Shown: positions 8,529 to 18,138, counted from the stretch's first letter. The stretch is DNA of 64,000 nt from an uncultured Bacteroides sp. (GCF_963677715.1 NZ_OY782495.1:1178001-1242000), one strand, 5' to 3'. Numbers and translations: made by a program. The notes: generated from the sequence alone by a model not told the origin.

Positions 8529-9455
8529 ATGAGTGTAGAACCAGAAAAATGGGGAATCATATACAATCCCAAAGCCGGAACACGAAAAGTGAAGAAACGT
8601 TGGAAAGAGATTAAGGAATACATGGATAGCAAGAATGTATCTTACGACTATGTACAATCTGAAGGATTCGGATCGGTAGAACGATTAGCAGGCATCTTAG
8701 CTAATAATGGCTACCGCACAATTGTAGTAGTTGGCGGAGATGGTGCACTCAATGATGCAATTAACGGCATCATGAACTCCAATGCTTTAGATAAGAGTGA
8801 CATAGCTATAGGTATTATTCCTAACGGCATAGGCAATGATTTTGCCCGATATTGGAACTTAAATTTGGAATATAGAGAAGCGGTAAACTGGATAATCAAC
8901 AACCGTAAAAAGAAAATTGACGTTGGATATTGTCATTATTACAATGGGGAAAAACATGAACGTCGTTACTTTTTAAATGCTGTAAACATAGGCCTCGGAG
9001 CACGCATCGTGAAAATAACAGACCAGACAAAACGCTTCTGGGGTGTTAAATTCCTCTCCTATCTGGCGGCTTTATTTCTTTTATTCTTCGAGAGAAAGCT
9101 TTACCGGACGCACTTAAAAATAAACGATGAACACATCCGCGGGCGAATAATGACTGTTTGCGTAGGTAGTGCAAGAGGATACGGACAGACACCGAGTGCC
9201 GTACCATATAACGGTTGGCTTGATGTCTCCGTTATCCATCGTCCACAAGTACTTCAACTTATTTCCGGCTTATGGATGCTTATACAGGGACGAATATTGA
9301 ACCATAAGATGGTAAAATCCTATCGCACAAAAAAGGTTCGGGTTCTTCGTGCCCGCAATGCTTCTGTAGATCTTGACGGACGCCTTTTACCCAAACACTT
9401 TCCTATTGATATCGGCATTTTGCCTGAAAGCATTACATTAATTATCCCTAATTAA
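8529..9455 (+). CDS. Diacylglycerol kinase-family lipid kinase
   Basis: 308 residues, typical for the YegS/DgkB family of the NAD kinase-like superfamily. The N-terminal catalytic motif is intact: WGIIYNPKAG (about 8-17), VVVGGDGALNDAINGIM (about 66-82) and IIPNGIGNDFARYW (about 98-111). The C-terminal beta domain ends with SVDLDGRLLP, as expected. It likely phosphorylates a membrane lipid such as diacylglycerol or a sphingoid or ceramide base; Bacteroides make sphingolipids, but the substrate cannot be read here. It is 12 nt from kdsA. Confidence 0.87.
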   Translation: MSVEPEKWGIIYNPKAGTRKVKKRWKEIKEYMDSKNVSYDYVQSEGFGSVERLAGILANNGYRTIVVVGGDGALNDAINGIMNSNALDKSDIAIGIIPNGIGNDFARYWNLNLEYREAVNWIINNRKKKIDVGYCHYYNGEKHERRYFLNAVNIGLGARIVKITDQTKRFWGVKFLSYLAALFLLFFERKLYRTHLKINDEHIRGRIMTVCVGSARGYGQTPSAVPYNGWLDVSVIHRPQVLQLISGLWMLIQGRILNHKMVKSYRTKKVRVLRARNASVDLDGRLLPKHFPIDIGILPESITLIIPN

Positions 9456-9467
9456 ATTCTCATATAT

Positions 9468-10277
9468 ATGAATATTAAAGACTTAAAACATAGTAATTCC
9501 GGCAATTTCTTCCTATTGGCAGGCCCTTGTGTAATAGAAGGTGAAGAAATGGCAATGCGTATTGCCGAACGAGTAGTAGAAATAACCGATAAATTAAAGA
9601 TACCTTATGTATTTAAAGGCTCATACCGCAAAGCCAATCGTTCAAGACTAGATTCTTTTATGGGCATTGGAGACGAGAAAGCATTGAAAATACTAAAGAA
9701 AGTGAGCGATACATTCGGCGTACCGACAGTAACAGATATTCATACGGCAGAAGAAGCAGCCATGGCTGCTGAATATGCAGATATTCTTCAAATCCCTGCC
9801 TTTCTATGCAGACAAACAGACCTACTTGTTGCCGCCGCCAAAACCAGTAAAATAGTCAATATAAAAAAAGGCCAATTTTTATCGCCCATGGCAATGCAAT
9901 TTGCAGCCGACAAAGTAGTAGAAGCCGGAAATAAAAATGTGATGATTACCGAACGAGGAACAACTTTCGGATATCAAGATTTAATTGTAGATTATCGTGG
10001 CATACCCGAAATGCAAACTTTTGGATTTCCTGTGATTCTGGATGTAACCCATTCTTTGCAACAACCCAACCAAACAAGCGGCGTAACCGGTGGAATGCCG
10101 CAACTCATAGAAACAATAGCAAAAGCAGGAATAGCAGTCGGTGCAGATGGTCTCTTCATTGAAACACATGAAAATCCTGCCATAGCAAAAAGTGATGGAG
10201 CAAACATGTTACGCCTGGATCTGCTTGAAGGTTTACTAACAAAACTTGTTCGCATACGAGAAGCAATCAGAATATAA
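9468..10277 (+). CDS. kdsA: 3-deoxy-8-phosphooctulonate synthase KdsA
   Basis: 269 residues. KdsA condenses phosphoenolpyruvate with arabinose 5-phosphate to give KDO 8-phosphate for lipopolysaccharide inner core synthesis. Diagnostic segments are LLAGPCVIEGE (about 17-27), FKGSYRKANRSR, LQIPAFLCRQTDLLVAAA, and VILDVTHSLQQPN. The gene follows the lipid kinase after 12 nt, and both affect the envelope. The 114-bp gap behind it has no strong terminator but contains the palindrome-like words AAAAGATCTTTT and TTTTCATGAAAA. Confidence 0.96.
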   Translation: MNIKDLKHSNSGNFFLLAGPCVIEGEEMAMRIAERVVEITDKLKIPYVFKGSYRKANRSRLDSFMGIGDEKALKILKKVSDTFGVPTVTDIHTAEEAAMAAEYADILQIPAFLCRQTDLLVAAAKTSKIVNIKKGQFLSPMAMQFAADKVVEAGNKNVMITERGTTFGYQDLIVDYRGIPEMQTFGFPVILDVTHSLQQPNQTSGVTGGMPQLIETIAKAGIAVGADGLFIETHENPAIAKSDGANMLRLDLLEGLLTKLVRIREAIRI

Positions 10278-10391
10278 AAAAGATCTTTTCTATGCTCTTT
10301 TCATGAAAATAATATCCTATACTGTGATTTATGGAATGTGCATAACGACAAATGTAGCATAATAAGAAACAAAATCTAAATCAATTAAGAA

Positions 10392-13220
10392 ATGAAACAT
10401 TTATTCCGTGGTTTATTGATTGCAATATTAATTGTATGTTGCAATATTAATTTGGCCTTTGCTCAGCAAATGCCTCCTATGCCCATCGACCCTAATGTTC
10501 GCATTGGAAAATTGGATAACGGACTTACGTACTACATTCGCAAAAACAAACTACCTGAAAAAAGGGCGGATTTTTATATTGCCCAAAAGGTAGGTTCCAT
10601 TCTGGAAGAACCTGCTCAGCGTGGGTTAGCACATTTTCTGGAGCACATGTGTTTTAACGGTACAGCACACTTCCCCGGAGAAGCTTTAAAACAATATCTG
10701 GAAACAATTGGCGTAAAATTCGGTGAAAATCTGAATGCTTACACCGGCATTGATGAGACTGTTTATAATATTTCTAACGTTCCTGTCATGCGTGAAGGAC
10801 CTATTGACTCTTGTTTACTTATCCTTCATGATTGGTCAAACGACTTGCTTCTTGAAGGAAAAGAGATAGACAAAGAACGTGGAGTCATTCACGAAGAATG
10901 GCGCACACGTATGAGTGCCATGCAACGTCTTCAGCAGAAAGCGCTTCCACAGATGTTTGCCAATACAAAATATGCCGACTGCTTACCCATAGGAAGTATG
11001 GATATTGTTGACCACTTTAAGTATCAAGCATTAAGAGATTACTATGAAAAATGGTATCGCCCCGATTTGCAAGGCATTATTATCGTAGGAGATATTGACG
11101 TAGATACGATCGAAGCAAAGATTAAAAAAGTATTTGCTGATATTCCGGCACAGCCAAATGCAGCCAAACGCATTTATTATCCTGTAAACGATAACAAAGA
11201 CCCTATTGTTGTTATAGAGCAAGACAAAGAACAGCCTAATATCGAAGCAATCGTCTTTTATAAACATGAAGCTACCCCGGACGATCAAAAAAATAATATG
11301 GGTTATTTAGTAAGCAACTATGCCAAGAGCCTTATTAGTAGCATGCTAAATGCTCGTCTGAATGAGCTGAGCCAAACAGCGAAGCCACCTTATATCTATG
11401 CAGGAGCTGATGACGGGATGTTTTTTGCCGCAAAGACAAAAGATGCCTTCACTGGTATAGTTGTCTGCAAAGAAGGAGAAATAGAAAGCGGATTAGCAAC
11501 ATTGTTACGCGAAATACAACGTGCACGTTCCTTTGGTTTTACAGAGTCGGAATACGTACGTGCCAAAGCAGAATATCTCCGCCAACTGGAATCAGCATAT
11601 AATGAGCGCGATAAAAACAAAAACGAAAGTTACGTAAAAGAATACGTACGCAACTTCTTAGATAAAGAACCCATACCGGGCATTGAAAAGGAATATGCTA
11701 TCATCAACCAAGTTGCTCCGGCTATTCCTTTAGCCGCATTGAACCAAATGATGCAAACATTGGTAACAGACAGTAATCAGGTAGTAGCCATCTTCGGCCC
11801 CGAAAAAGAAGATTTGAAATACCCTACTAAAGAAGCAGTTCTTAATGTGCTAAAACAAGTGAAAGCCGAAAAATTAACCGCATACGTAGATAAAGTTTCA
11901 GACGAGCCATTGGTAGCTGAAAAACCAAAAGCCGGCAAAATTGTATCTGAAAAGCACGATGAGGCATTTGGAACTACAATGTTCACTCTCTCTAACGGAG
12001 CAAAAGTTATTATAAAGAAAACGGATTTCAAAGCCGACGAAATACTGATGAAAGCTGTAAGTTTAGGAGGAACCTCCCTGTTCCCAACTTCTGATATAAT
12101 TGATATAAAAACCTTGAATGACGTTGTTGAGGCTGGCGGCTTGGGTAATTTCAGTGCAGTAGACCTGGAGAAAGTGCTGGCCGGCAAAAAAGCATCCGTT
12201 TCAGCTAACATTGGTGATAAAACAGAAACAATATCCGGCAACTGTTCTCCAAAAGACTTTGAAACAATGATGCAGCTTACCTACCTCACATTTACTGCTC
12301 CACGGAAAGATGCAGACGCATTTGAATCTTACAAGAACCGCACAAAAGCAACCTTATTAAATCAGGAATTAAATCCGATGATTACATTCATAGATTCAAT
12401 CCAAGGTGGCATTTACATGAATCATCCGAGAATGCAAAGGCTCAAAACAAATATGATAGATAAAATAGATTACGATAAAGTTTTGTCTATGTATAAAGAT
12501 CGCTTTAAAGATGCCAGTGACTTTACATTCATACTTGTAGGAAATATAGATGTAGAAGCAGTTAAGCCGTTTATTGAAGAATATCTGGCTTCTCTACCTG
12601 CTATCAACCGCAAAGAGACTTTCAAAGATAATCACATCAACATGCGCAAAGGAATCTATAAAAATGAATTCATCAAACAGCAAGAAACAGCGAAAGCCTC
12701 TGTTTTTGCTTTTTACAATGGAACATGTAAGTACAATCTAAAAAATAACATACTTATAAGCATTGCCAGCCAAATACTCGACCTTGTGTATACTGAAAAA
12801 ATTCGAGAGGAGGAAGGTGGTACATACGGCGTGAACGTTATGGGTGGACTTCAAAAGTATCCGCAGGAAAAGTTCAATCTTCAAATTATGTTTGATACCG
12901 ACCCCGTTAAAAAAGACAAACTCACGAAAATCATTTTCAATGAAGTAGATAATCTGGTTAAAGTCGGACCATCAGAGACTAATTTGAATAAGGTGAAAGA
13001 ATTTATGCTGAAAAAGCACAAAGAAAACATGAAAGAAAACAGCTATTGGCTTGGTAATATTGATGAATGCCTTTTCACAGGTGTTGATATGGCAAAAGAT
13101 TACGAATCAATAGTTAACAGCATAACGACAAAAGAGATTCAGGCCTTTGCAGCCTCTATGTTTAACCAGAAGAATGAAGTAGAAGTCACAATGATTAGTC
13201 CGGCTAAGAATAACAATTAG
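10392..13220 (+). CDS. M16 family zinc metallopeptidase (pitrilysin/insulinase-like), secreted
   Basis: 942 residues with a signal peptide ending near AFAQ (about 25), so periplasmic or surface located. The inverted zinc motif HFLEH is at residues 81-85 and the third ligand Glu fits position 162 in KERGVIHEEW, the classical HxxEH-x76-E arrangement. The length corresponds to four M16 domains in one chain; the second half carries no zinc motif, as in other full-length members. It presumably degrades peptides entering the periplasm. It is 14 nt upstream of the DUF5687 membrane protein and heads a five-gene run. Confidence 0.9.
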   Translation: MKHLFRGLLIAILIVCCNINLAFAQQMPPMPIDPNVRIGKLDNGLTYYIRKNKLPEKRADFYIAQKVGSILEEPAQRGLAHFLEHMCFNGTAHFPGEALKQYLETIGVKFGENLNAYTGIDETVYNISNVPVMREGPIDSCLLILHDWSNDLLLEGKEIDKERGVIHEEWRTRMSAMQRLQQKALPQMFANTKYADCLPIGSMDIVDHFKYQALRDYYEKWYRPDLQGIIIVGDIDVDTIEAKIKKVFADIPAQPNAAKRIYYPVNDNKDPIVVIEQDKEQPNIEAIVFYKHEATPDDQKNNMGYLVSNYAKSLISSMLNARLNELSQTAKPPYIYAGADDGMFFAAKTKDAFTGIVVCKEGEIESGLATLLREIQRARSFGFTESEYVRAKAEYLRQLESAYNERDKNKNESYVKEYVRNFLDKEPIPGIEKEYAIINQVAPAIPLAALNQMMQTLVTDSNQVVAIFGPEKEDLKYPTKEAVLNVLKQVKAEKLTAYVDKVSDEPLVAEKPKAGKIVSEKHDEAFGTTMFTLSNGAKVIIKKTDFKADEILMKAVSLGGTSLFPTSDIIDIKTLNDVVEAGGLGNFSAVDLEKVLAGKKASVSANIGDKTETISGNCSPKDFETMMQLTYLTFTAPRKDADAFESYKNRTKATLLNQELNPMITFIDSIQGGIYMNHPRMQRLKTNMIDKIDYDKVLSMYKDRFKDASDFTFILVGNIDVEAVKPFIEEYLASLPAINRKETFKDNHINMRKGIYKNEFIKQQETAKASVFAFYNGTCKYNLKNNILISIASQILDLVYTEKIREEEGGTYGVNVMGGLQKYPQEKFNLQIMFDTDPVKKDKLTKIIFNEVDNLVKVGPSETNLNKVKEFMLKKHKENMKENSYWLGNIDECLFTGVDMAKDYESIVNSITTKEIQAFAASMFNQKNEVEVTMISPAKNNN

Positions 13221-13234
13221 AACATTTTAGAATT

Positions 13235-14722
13235 ATGCTTTTCAACGAACTACGTAAGCATCACAGGTTGGCTGCTAAGAGGCATCCTATGTATGAGAAA
13301 AATAAATTCGGAAAATACTTCATGTACTTCATGACTGTGTTCTGGGCCGGATATCTCATTTTCTTTGGAACAACATTTGCCCTTAGCTTTGCTGAAGCAG
13401 CACCCAATATGGAGCCGTATAATCTGATGAATCAAGGACTGGTATTTGTCTTTGCTATTGATTTTATGATACGTTTCCCGTTTCAAAAGACACCATCTCA
13501 AGAAGTCAAACCCTATTTATTGCTACCAATCAAACGAAATAAAATTCTTGATTTTCTTTTGCTTCGATCGGGGCTGGATCTATTCAATATTATATGGCTG
13601 TTCATGTTTATACCTTTTGCGATCATCACTGTTACCCGGTTTTACGGAATAACAGGTATCATCGCATACAGTCTGGGTATCTATTTACTCACGGTTTTAA
13701 ATAACTATTGGTATTTACTCTGCCGCACGTTAATGAATGAACGGATATACTGGATTGCCTTACCCGTTGCAGTATATGCAGCATTAGCCGCTATTATGTT
13801 TATCCCCGAAAAGAATTGTATCAGTGATTTCACCATGAATCTTGGAGGAGCCTTTATTGAAGGAAATATACTGGCTTATCTGGGCACTCTGCTAGCCATT
13901 GCATGTATGTGGATGGTGAACCGACAAGTCATGGTAAAACTAGTATATGCTGAATTGAGTAAGATAGAGGATACAAAAGTAAAGCATGTTTCGGAATATA
14001 AATTTTTAGAACGTTATGGAGAAATAGGTGAATACTTCCGTTTGGAACTTAAAATGCTTTTCCGCAACAAACGTTGCAAAACTTCTTTGCGAACGATTGG
14101 GATCATAGTAGTATTCTTTTCTGCTTTGCTTAGTTTCTCTGATGTCTACGACGGGGCTTTCATGAAAAGCTTTACTTCCATTTACGCTTTTGTAGCCTTT
14201 GGAATGGTCATCTTAACACAAATAATGAGCTTTGAAGGCAGTTATCTGGATGGATTAATGACACGCAAAGAATCGATATTCAGTTTATTAAAAGCTAAAT
14301 ATTACCTCTACAGCATGGGCGTCCTAATTCCGTTTATCTTGATGATTCCCGCAATGGTGATGGGGAAGTTAACTTTGTTAGGTGCTTTTTCGTTTGCTTT
14401 CTTCGCCATCGGTCCGATCTACTTCCTATTATTTCAACTAGCTGTATATAATAATAAAACAGTTCCCCTAAACGAAGGAGTAACCGGTAGGCAGGGATCG
14501 GGAACCGGGTTTCAGACTTTAGTAAGCTTCGGAGCTTTCGGCATTCCCATGATACTCTATTCTTCACTTAATGCTATCTGTGGAGAAGTTATCGGACAAT
14601 GGATTATGTTAGTCATCGGTTTAGCATTTACGTTGAGCGCACATATATGGATTAACAATGTGTATAAGCGTTTTATGGCAAGGCGATACAAAAACATGCA
14701 AGGATTCAGAGACACTAAATAA
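13235..14722 (+). CDS. DUF5687 family membrane protein, probable ABC exporter permease
   Basis: 495 residues with about 10-12 hydrophobic segments and no signal peptide. The sequence matches my knowledge of DUF5687, a Bacteroidetes membrane family found next to ABC ATPases. Segments include FGKYFMYFMTVFWAGYLIFF near the N-terminus and an amphipathic cytoplasmic stretch YRLELK-like (EYFRLELKMLFRNKR, about 268-282) in the middle. The ATPase gene follows after 29 nt, so the two probably form one transporter. The substrate is unknown; coupling to the upstream protease is possible but unproven. Confidence 0.78.
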   Translation: MLFNELRKHHRLAAKRHPMYEKNKFGKYFMYFMTVFWAGYLIFFGTTFALSFAEAAPNMEPYNLMNQGLVFVFAIDFMIRFPFQKTPSQEVKPYLLLPIKRNKILDFLLLRSGLDLFNIIWLFMFIPFAIITVTRFYGITGIIAYSLGIYLLTVLNNYWYLLCRTLMNERIYWIALPVAVYAALAAIMFIPEKNCISDFTMNLGGAFIEGNILAYLGTLLAIACMWMVNRQVMVKLVYAELSKIEDTKVKHVSEYKFLERYGEIGEYFRLELKMLFRNKRCKTSLRTIGIIVVFFSALLSFSDVYDGAFMKSFTSIYAFVAFGMVILTQIMSFEGSYLDGLMTRKESIFSLLKAKYYLYSMGVLIPFILMIPAMVMGKLTLLGAFSFAFFAIGPIYFLLFQLAVYNNKTVPLNEGVTGRQGSGTGFQTLVSFGAFGIPMILYSSLNAICGEVIGQWIMLVIGLAFTLSAHIWINNVYKRFMARRYKNMQGFRDTK

Positions 14723-14751
14723 GTTAGTAAGCAAGCAATAAATCAAAGAAT

Positions 14752-15459
14752 ATGATAACCATCAATAATCTGCAAAAAATATTTGGCGAAAAGAAAGCCG
14801 TAGACATTGAAAACTATACCATCAACCAGGGAGAAATGCTTGGATTGGTGGGAAACAACGGAGCCGGAAAGACAACTCTTTTCCGATTGATTCTTGATCT
14901 GCTAAAAGCAGACAACGGGTTTGTTTCCATTAACAACATTGAAGTAAGTAAAAGTGAAGAATGGAAAACATTTACCGGCGCTTTCATTGACGATGGCTTT
15001 TTAATTGACTACCTCACCCCTGAAGAATATTTCTACTTTATCGGGAAAATGTATGGCCTGAAGAAAGAAGACGTAGACGAACGGCTTGTACCATTCGAAC
15101 GTTTTATGGGCGAAGAGGTGACAGGGCAGAAAAAGTATATACGAAACTTTTCAGCAGGAAACAAACAGAAAATCGGAATCATTTCGGCTATGCTACACAA
15201 ACCCCAACTTCTGATTCTGGATGAACCTTTCAACTTTCTGGATCCCAGTTCGCAATCAATTATTAAGCACATGTTGAAAAAATATAATGAAGAGACAAAT
15301 GCCACGATATTGATTTCGAGTCACAACCTGAATCACACGGTAGATGTATGTCCGCGCATTGCACTACTGGAGCATGGCATCATTATCCGCGACATTATAA
15401 ATGAAAACAATTCTGCGGAGAAAGAACTAGAAGAATATTTCAACGTTAATGTAGAGTAG
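14752..15459 (+). CDS. ABC transporter ATP-binding protein, partner of DUF5687 permease
   Basis: 235 residues with all standard motifs: Walker A VGNNGAGKTTL (about 36-46), Q-loop region near TGAFIDDGFL, signature NFSAGNKQKIG, Walker B LLILDEPFNFLD and switch ISSHNLNH with its His present. It belongs to the CcmA/BcrA-like branch that serves ABC-2 type exporters. It follows the DUF5687 permease after 29 nt and precedes a secreted TraB/GumN protein after 19 nt. Unlike the ATPase at 5347-5991, its catalytic residues look intact. Confidence 0.9.
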   Translation: MITINNLQKIFGEKKAVDIENYTINQGEMLGLVGNNGAGKTTLFRLILDLLKADNGFVSINNIEVSKSEEWKTFTGAFIDDGFLIDYLTPEEYFYFIGKMYGLKKEDVDERLVPFERFMGEEVTGQKKYIRNFSAGNKQKIGIISAMLHKPQLLILDEPFNFLDPSSQSIIKHMLKKYNEETNATILISSHNLNHTVDVCPRIALLEHGIIIRDIINENNSAEKELEEYFNVNVE

Positions 15460-15478
15460 ACGAATTATTATCGGATAT

Positions 15479-16363
15479 ATGAAAAAGAATCTTGTTATTC
15501 TGTTGGTTGCATGTTTCGCATTCAATGCTCACGCACAATTACTTTGGAAAGTGTCGGGCCACGGCCTGAGTAAACCGTCGTACATTTTGGGGACTCACCA
15601 TCTGGCCTCTCTTAGCATTATTGATAGTATTAAAGGATTGCAATCGGCATTCGATGCTACTACGCAGATTATTGGCGAATTAAAGATATCCGATGTGCAA
15701 AGTCCGACCGCCATGCAACTCATGCAACAAGAAATGATGATTCAAAACGATACTACTCTTCAAGTGTTGTTTACTCCGGAACAATACGGCATAGTCAATA
15801 ACTTCACAAAAGAAAACTTAGGATTTGATTTATCACAGATGCCGAAAGTGAAACCTGCTTTTATCTTAAACAATGCAGTTGTAGTACTCTACATGAAGCA
15901 CGTTGGCAATTTTAAGCCACAAGAACAGTTAGATACTTATTTTCAAACGAAAGGCATTGAGAAAGGGAAGAAGATTACTGCACTGGAAACGCTGAACTTT
16001 CAATTCAACCTACTATACAATGGTACTTCTCTGCGCCGACAAGCCGAATTGCTTCTATGCGAACTCAATAATGTTGATAAACTTATTGACGACACCAAGA
16101 AGTTAACAACAGCATACATGATTCAAGATTTGGATGGCATGTATAAGCTATCCGAAGAAAAAGAAGGCACATCCTGCGATCCGCTGCCGGGTGAAATGGA
16201 AGCCATGATTACCAATCGTAATAAAGATTGGGCCGCCAAGCTTCCGGCTTTAATGACAGCTGATCCTTCATTCGTAGTAGTAGGCGCATTGCACCTACCC
16301 GGAAAGGAAGGATTACTGAATCTATTAAAAAAACAAGGATACAGCATAGAAGCTGTTAAGTAG
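15479..16363 (+). CDS. TraB/GumN family protein
   Basis: 294 residues with a signal peptide ending around NAHAQ (about 19). The family motif SYILGTHHLAS lies at about residues 34-44, and the C-terminal motif VVGALHLPGKEGLL near 270-283 is also diagnostic. TraB/GumN proteins are an erythromycin esterase/Tiki-like fold; Tiki members are metalloproteases, but activity has not been shown for most bacterial ones. The paired GTHH and GALH histidines fit a metal site. It ends 2 nt before the DUF3667 gene, so they are almost certainly co-transcribed. Confidence 0.85.
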   Translation: MKKNLVILLVACFAFNAHAQLLWKVSGHGLSKPSYILGTHHLASLSIIDSIKGLQSAFDATTQIIGELKISDVQSPTAMQLMQQEMMIQNDTTLQVLFTPEQYGIVNNFTKENLGFDLSQMPKVKPAFILNNAVVVLYMKHVGNFKPQEQLDTYFQTKGIEKGKKITALETLNFQFNLLYNGTSLRRQAELLLCELNNVDKLIDDTKKLTTAYMIQDLDGMYKLSEEKEGTSCDPLPGEMEAMITNRNKDWAAKLPALMTADPSFVVVGALHLPGKEGLLNLLKKQGYSIEAVK

Positions 16364-16365
16364 GG

Positions 16366-17271
16366 ATGAAAACCAATAATCGGACAAAAGCATACTTCCG
16401 TCTTATTAAGCGCAAACATCGGCACGGAAAAATAGTACCCATATACACAGATAAAGAAAAGCGCACCTGCAAAAACTGTCAGCACGAATTTGAAGGCAAT
16501 TTTTGCAGTAATTGCGGTCAAAGTAAAAACACACCCCGCTTTACATATCATGCTATTATAAGAAACTTCCTCGGAGGACTGACCAATATAGACAGCGGCT
16601 TCTTTTTTACCATTAAGGAGCTTTTCATCCGACCAGGCTACATGATTAGAGATTACATAGCCGGAAGAAGAGTACTCTACTTCCGACCGATACAAATGCT
16701 TTTCGTACTAGCCACTGTTTACGTTCTTCTCATTCAAATAATAGATCCTACCGCACTGAAAAGTAGTGCAATCCCCCTCGATAATGATTCTATATTGCAA
16801 TTTAACAACCACACATTAGGCAAATGGGTTGAACATTCTGCTTTTGCACAAGCAGTAACAAGCATGTTAGAGCGATGGTCTACCGGCAACAAAGCCTTAG
16901 AGATAATACTAACCTTACCAGTTTTTGCACTTGCTACCCGATGGGCATTCCGCAAAAATAAAGGCAATCAGCATTATAATCTCGTAGAACTCTTTTTTGT
17001 TCGGGCCTATGCTGCCTGCCAAATGTTAGTGGCATCTATCGTAATACTTCCTTTCAGCGGAGATGGTAACGAAAATATACCCTGGTGGCTACACTTCTTA
17101 TTTTCCGCATGGATCTATGCACAGTTATTCAAAGATAAAATAGGCAAAACGTTAAAACGAACTGCTTTAATGTACATTTATTCACTATTCATCGTCATCT
17201 TATTCGCTATCATAGCAGTATCTCTGCTTGCACTCTTAGTTTGGGTAACCGATTTGGTTGCCGGTAAGTAA
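16366..17271 (+). CDS. DUF3667 domain membrane protein with N-terminal zinc ribbon
   Basis: 301 residues. A cytoplasmic zinc ribbon carries CKNC (35-38) and CSNC (47-50), followed by the DUF3667 signature region NFLGGLTNIDSGFF and the basic segment PGYMIRDYIAGRRVLY. After that come about five membrane segments to the C-terminus. The family is widespread in Bacteroidetes and has no assigned function. It starts 2 nt after the TraB/GumN gene and is the last gene before the ribosomal operon. No terminator hairpin is visible in the 140-bp gap behind it. Confidence 0.82.
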   Translation: MKTNNRTKAYFRLIKRKHRHGKIVPIYTDKEKRTCKNCQHEFEGNFCSNCGQSKNTPRFTYHAIIRNFLGGLTNIDSGFFFTIKELFIRPGYMIRDYIAGRRVLYFRPIQMLFVLATVYVLLIQIIDPTALKSSAIPLDNDSILQFNNHTLGKWVEHSAFAQAVTSMLERWSTGNKALEIILTLPVFALATRWAFRKNKGNQHYNLVELFFVRAYAACQMLVASIVILPFSGDGNENIPWWLHFLFSAWIYAQLFKDKIGKTLKRTALMYIYSLFIVILFAIIAVSLLALLVWVTDLVAGK

Positions 17272-17286
17272 AAAAAGAAATAAATA

Positions 17287-17318
17287 TTTGCCCGACTGAA
17301 ATAAAAGCATTAATTTTG
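17287..17318 (+). promoter_or_regulatory. Promoter for rplU-rpmA (-33 TTTG, -7 TAATTTTG)
   Basis: TTTG (17287-17290), a 20-nt spacer and TAATTTTG (17311-17318) match the full Bacteroides primary-sigma consensus. Transcription would start near 17325, giving a leader of about 87 nt. Confidence 0.8.
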
Positions 17319-17324
17319 TGGCCT

Positions 17325-17411
17325 GATAATTCCGTATCGGGTAAACCAAGTGCTCATTAAGTGATTAAAGACCACCCGACGGAGAAAACCTGTATAACAA
17401 TATTATAACAG
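17325..17411 (+). promoter_or_regulatory. Structured 5' leader of rplU, possible ribosomal-protein regulatory element
   Basis: TCCG-CGGGT (17331-17334 and 17338-17342) can pair with ACCCG-CGGA (17374-17378 and 17380-17383), giving a 9-bp interrupted stem closing a 31-nt loop. GC-rich complementary arms in an AT-rich leader directly before a ribosomal-protein gene suggest an autoregulatory or processing element. I cannot assign it to a named RNA family. Confidence 0.45.
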
Positions 17412-17729
17412 ATGTACGCAATTGTAGAAATTAACGGTCAGCAGTTTAAAGCTGAAGCCGGAAGAAGGTTGTTCGTTCACCACATTCAGGATGCTGAGAA
17501 CGGTTCAACAGTAGAATTTGACAAGGTTCTTTTGGTAGACAAAGACGGAGCTGTAACAGTAGGAATACCTACAGTAGAAGGAGCTAAAGTGGTTTGCCAG
17601 GTTCTTTCAAGTCTTGTAAAAGGAGAGAAAGTAATCATCTTCCATAAAAAGAGAAGAAAAGGTTTCAGAAAACGCAACGGTCACCGTCAGCAGTTTACAG
17701 AGTTAACAATCACAGAAGTAGTAGCTTAA
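17412..17729 (+). CDS. rplU: 50S ribosomal protein L21
   Basis: 105 residues, standard length. The opening [18 protein letters not shown] and the basic segment [19 protein letters not shown] near the end, which binds 23S rRNA, are diagnostic. L21 is a component of the large subunit. It is followed after 21 nt by rpmA, the conserved arrangement, and both are driven by the promoter at 17287-17318 with a possible regulatory leader in between. Confidence 0.98.
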   Translation: MYAIVEINGQQFKAEAGRRLFVHHIQDAENGSTVEFDKVLLVDKDGAVTVGIPTVEGAKVVCQVLSSLVKGEKVIIFHKKRRKGFRKRNGHRQQFTELTITEVVA

Positions 17730-17750
17730 TCCATTAAATTTTAAGAAGAA

Positions 17751-18032
17751 ATGGCACATAAAAAAGGTGTCGGTAGTTCTAAGAACGGCCGCGAATCAGC
17801 AAGTAAAAGATTAGGCGTGAAGATATTTGGTGGTGAAACTTGCAAAGCAGGTAACATAATCATTCGTCAAAGAGGTACTGCATTCCACCCGGGTAACAAC
17901 ATGGGCATGGGTAAAGACCACACTCTTTTCGCTTTGGTAGACGGAGTAGTAAGCTTCAAAAAAGGCAAAGAAGACAGAAGATATGTATCTATACTTCCTG
18001 CTGAAGTAGAAAAAGTAGAAGCAGAAGCATAA
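17751..18032 (+). CDS. rpmA: 50S ribosomal protein L27
   Basis: 93 residues. The N-terminus [16 protein letters not shown] is the flexible arm that reaches the peptidyl transferase centre; there is no extra N-terminal cleavage extension as in Firmicutes. The [20 protein letters not shown] segment is diagnostic. It is the second gene of the rplU-rpmA operon and is closed by a strong terminator at 18057-18099. Confidence 0.98.
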   Translation: MAHKKGVGSSKNGRESASKRLGVKIFGGETCKAGNIIIRQRGTAFHPGNNMGMGKDHTLFALVDGVVSFKKGKEDRRYVSILPAEVEKVEAEA

Positions 18033-18056
18033 GAGATATTATTTCTTAAAAAATAG

Positions 18057-18099
18057 AGAAGGAGATGCGATCCACGTGATTGCATCTCCTTCTTTTTTT
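18057..18099 (+). terminator. Rho-independent terminator after rpmA
   Basis: A 12-bp perfect stem (arms 18057-18068 and 18082-18093, AGAAGGAGATGC and its complement) with a 13-nt loop, then a run of seven T. Confidence 0.92.
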
Positions 18100-18130
18100 G
18101 CCGGAGACAACATCTTACATTAATTTTATT

Positions 18131-18138
18131 TATCTTTG
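18131..18138 (+). promoter_or_regulatory. Promoter -7 element TATCTTTG for serS
   Basis: Consensus -7 match 36 nt before the serS start at 18175. No well-spaced -33 TTTG. Confidence 0.65.

Noticed and set aside
10349-10356. Minus-strand TACATTTG box in the kdsA-M16 gap as another small-RNA promoter
   Set aside because: No proper terminator follows; only an AT-rich palindrome (AAAAGATCTTTT) is present.
16123-16695. 190-codon minus-strand frame
   Set aside because: Shadow of the TraB/GumN and DUF3667 genes, both of which have clear family motifs on the other strand.
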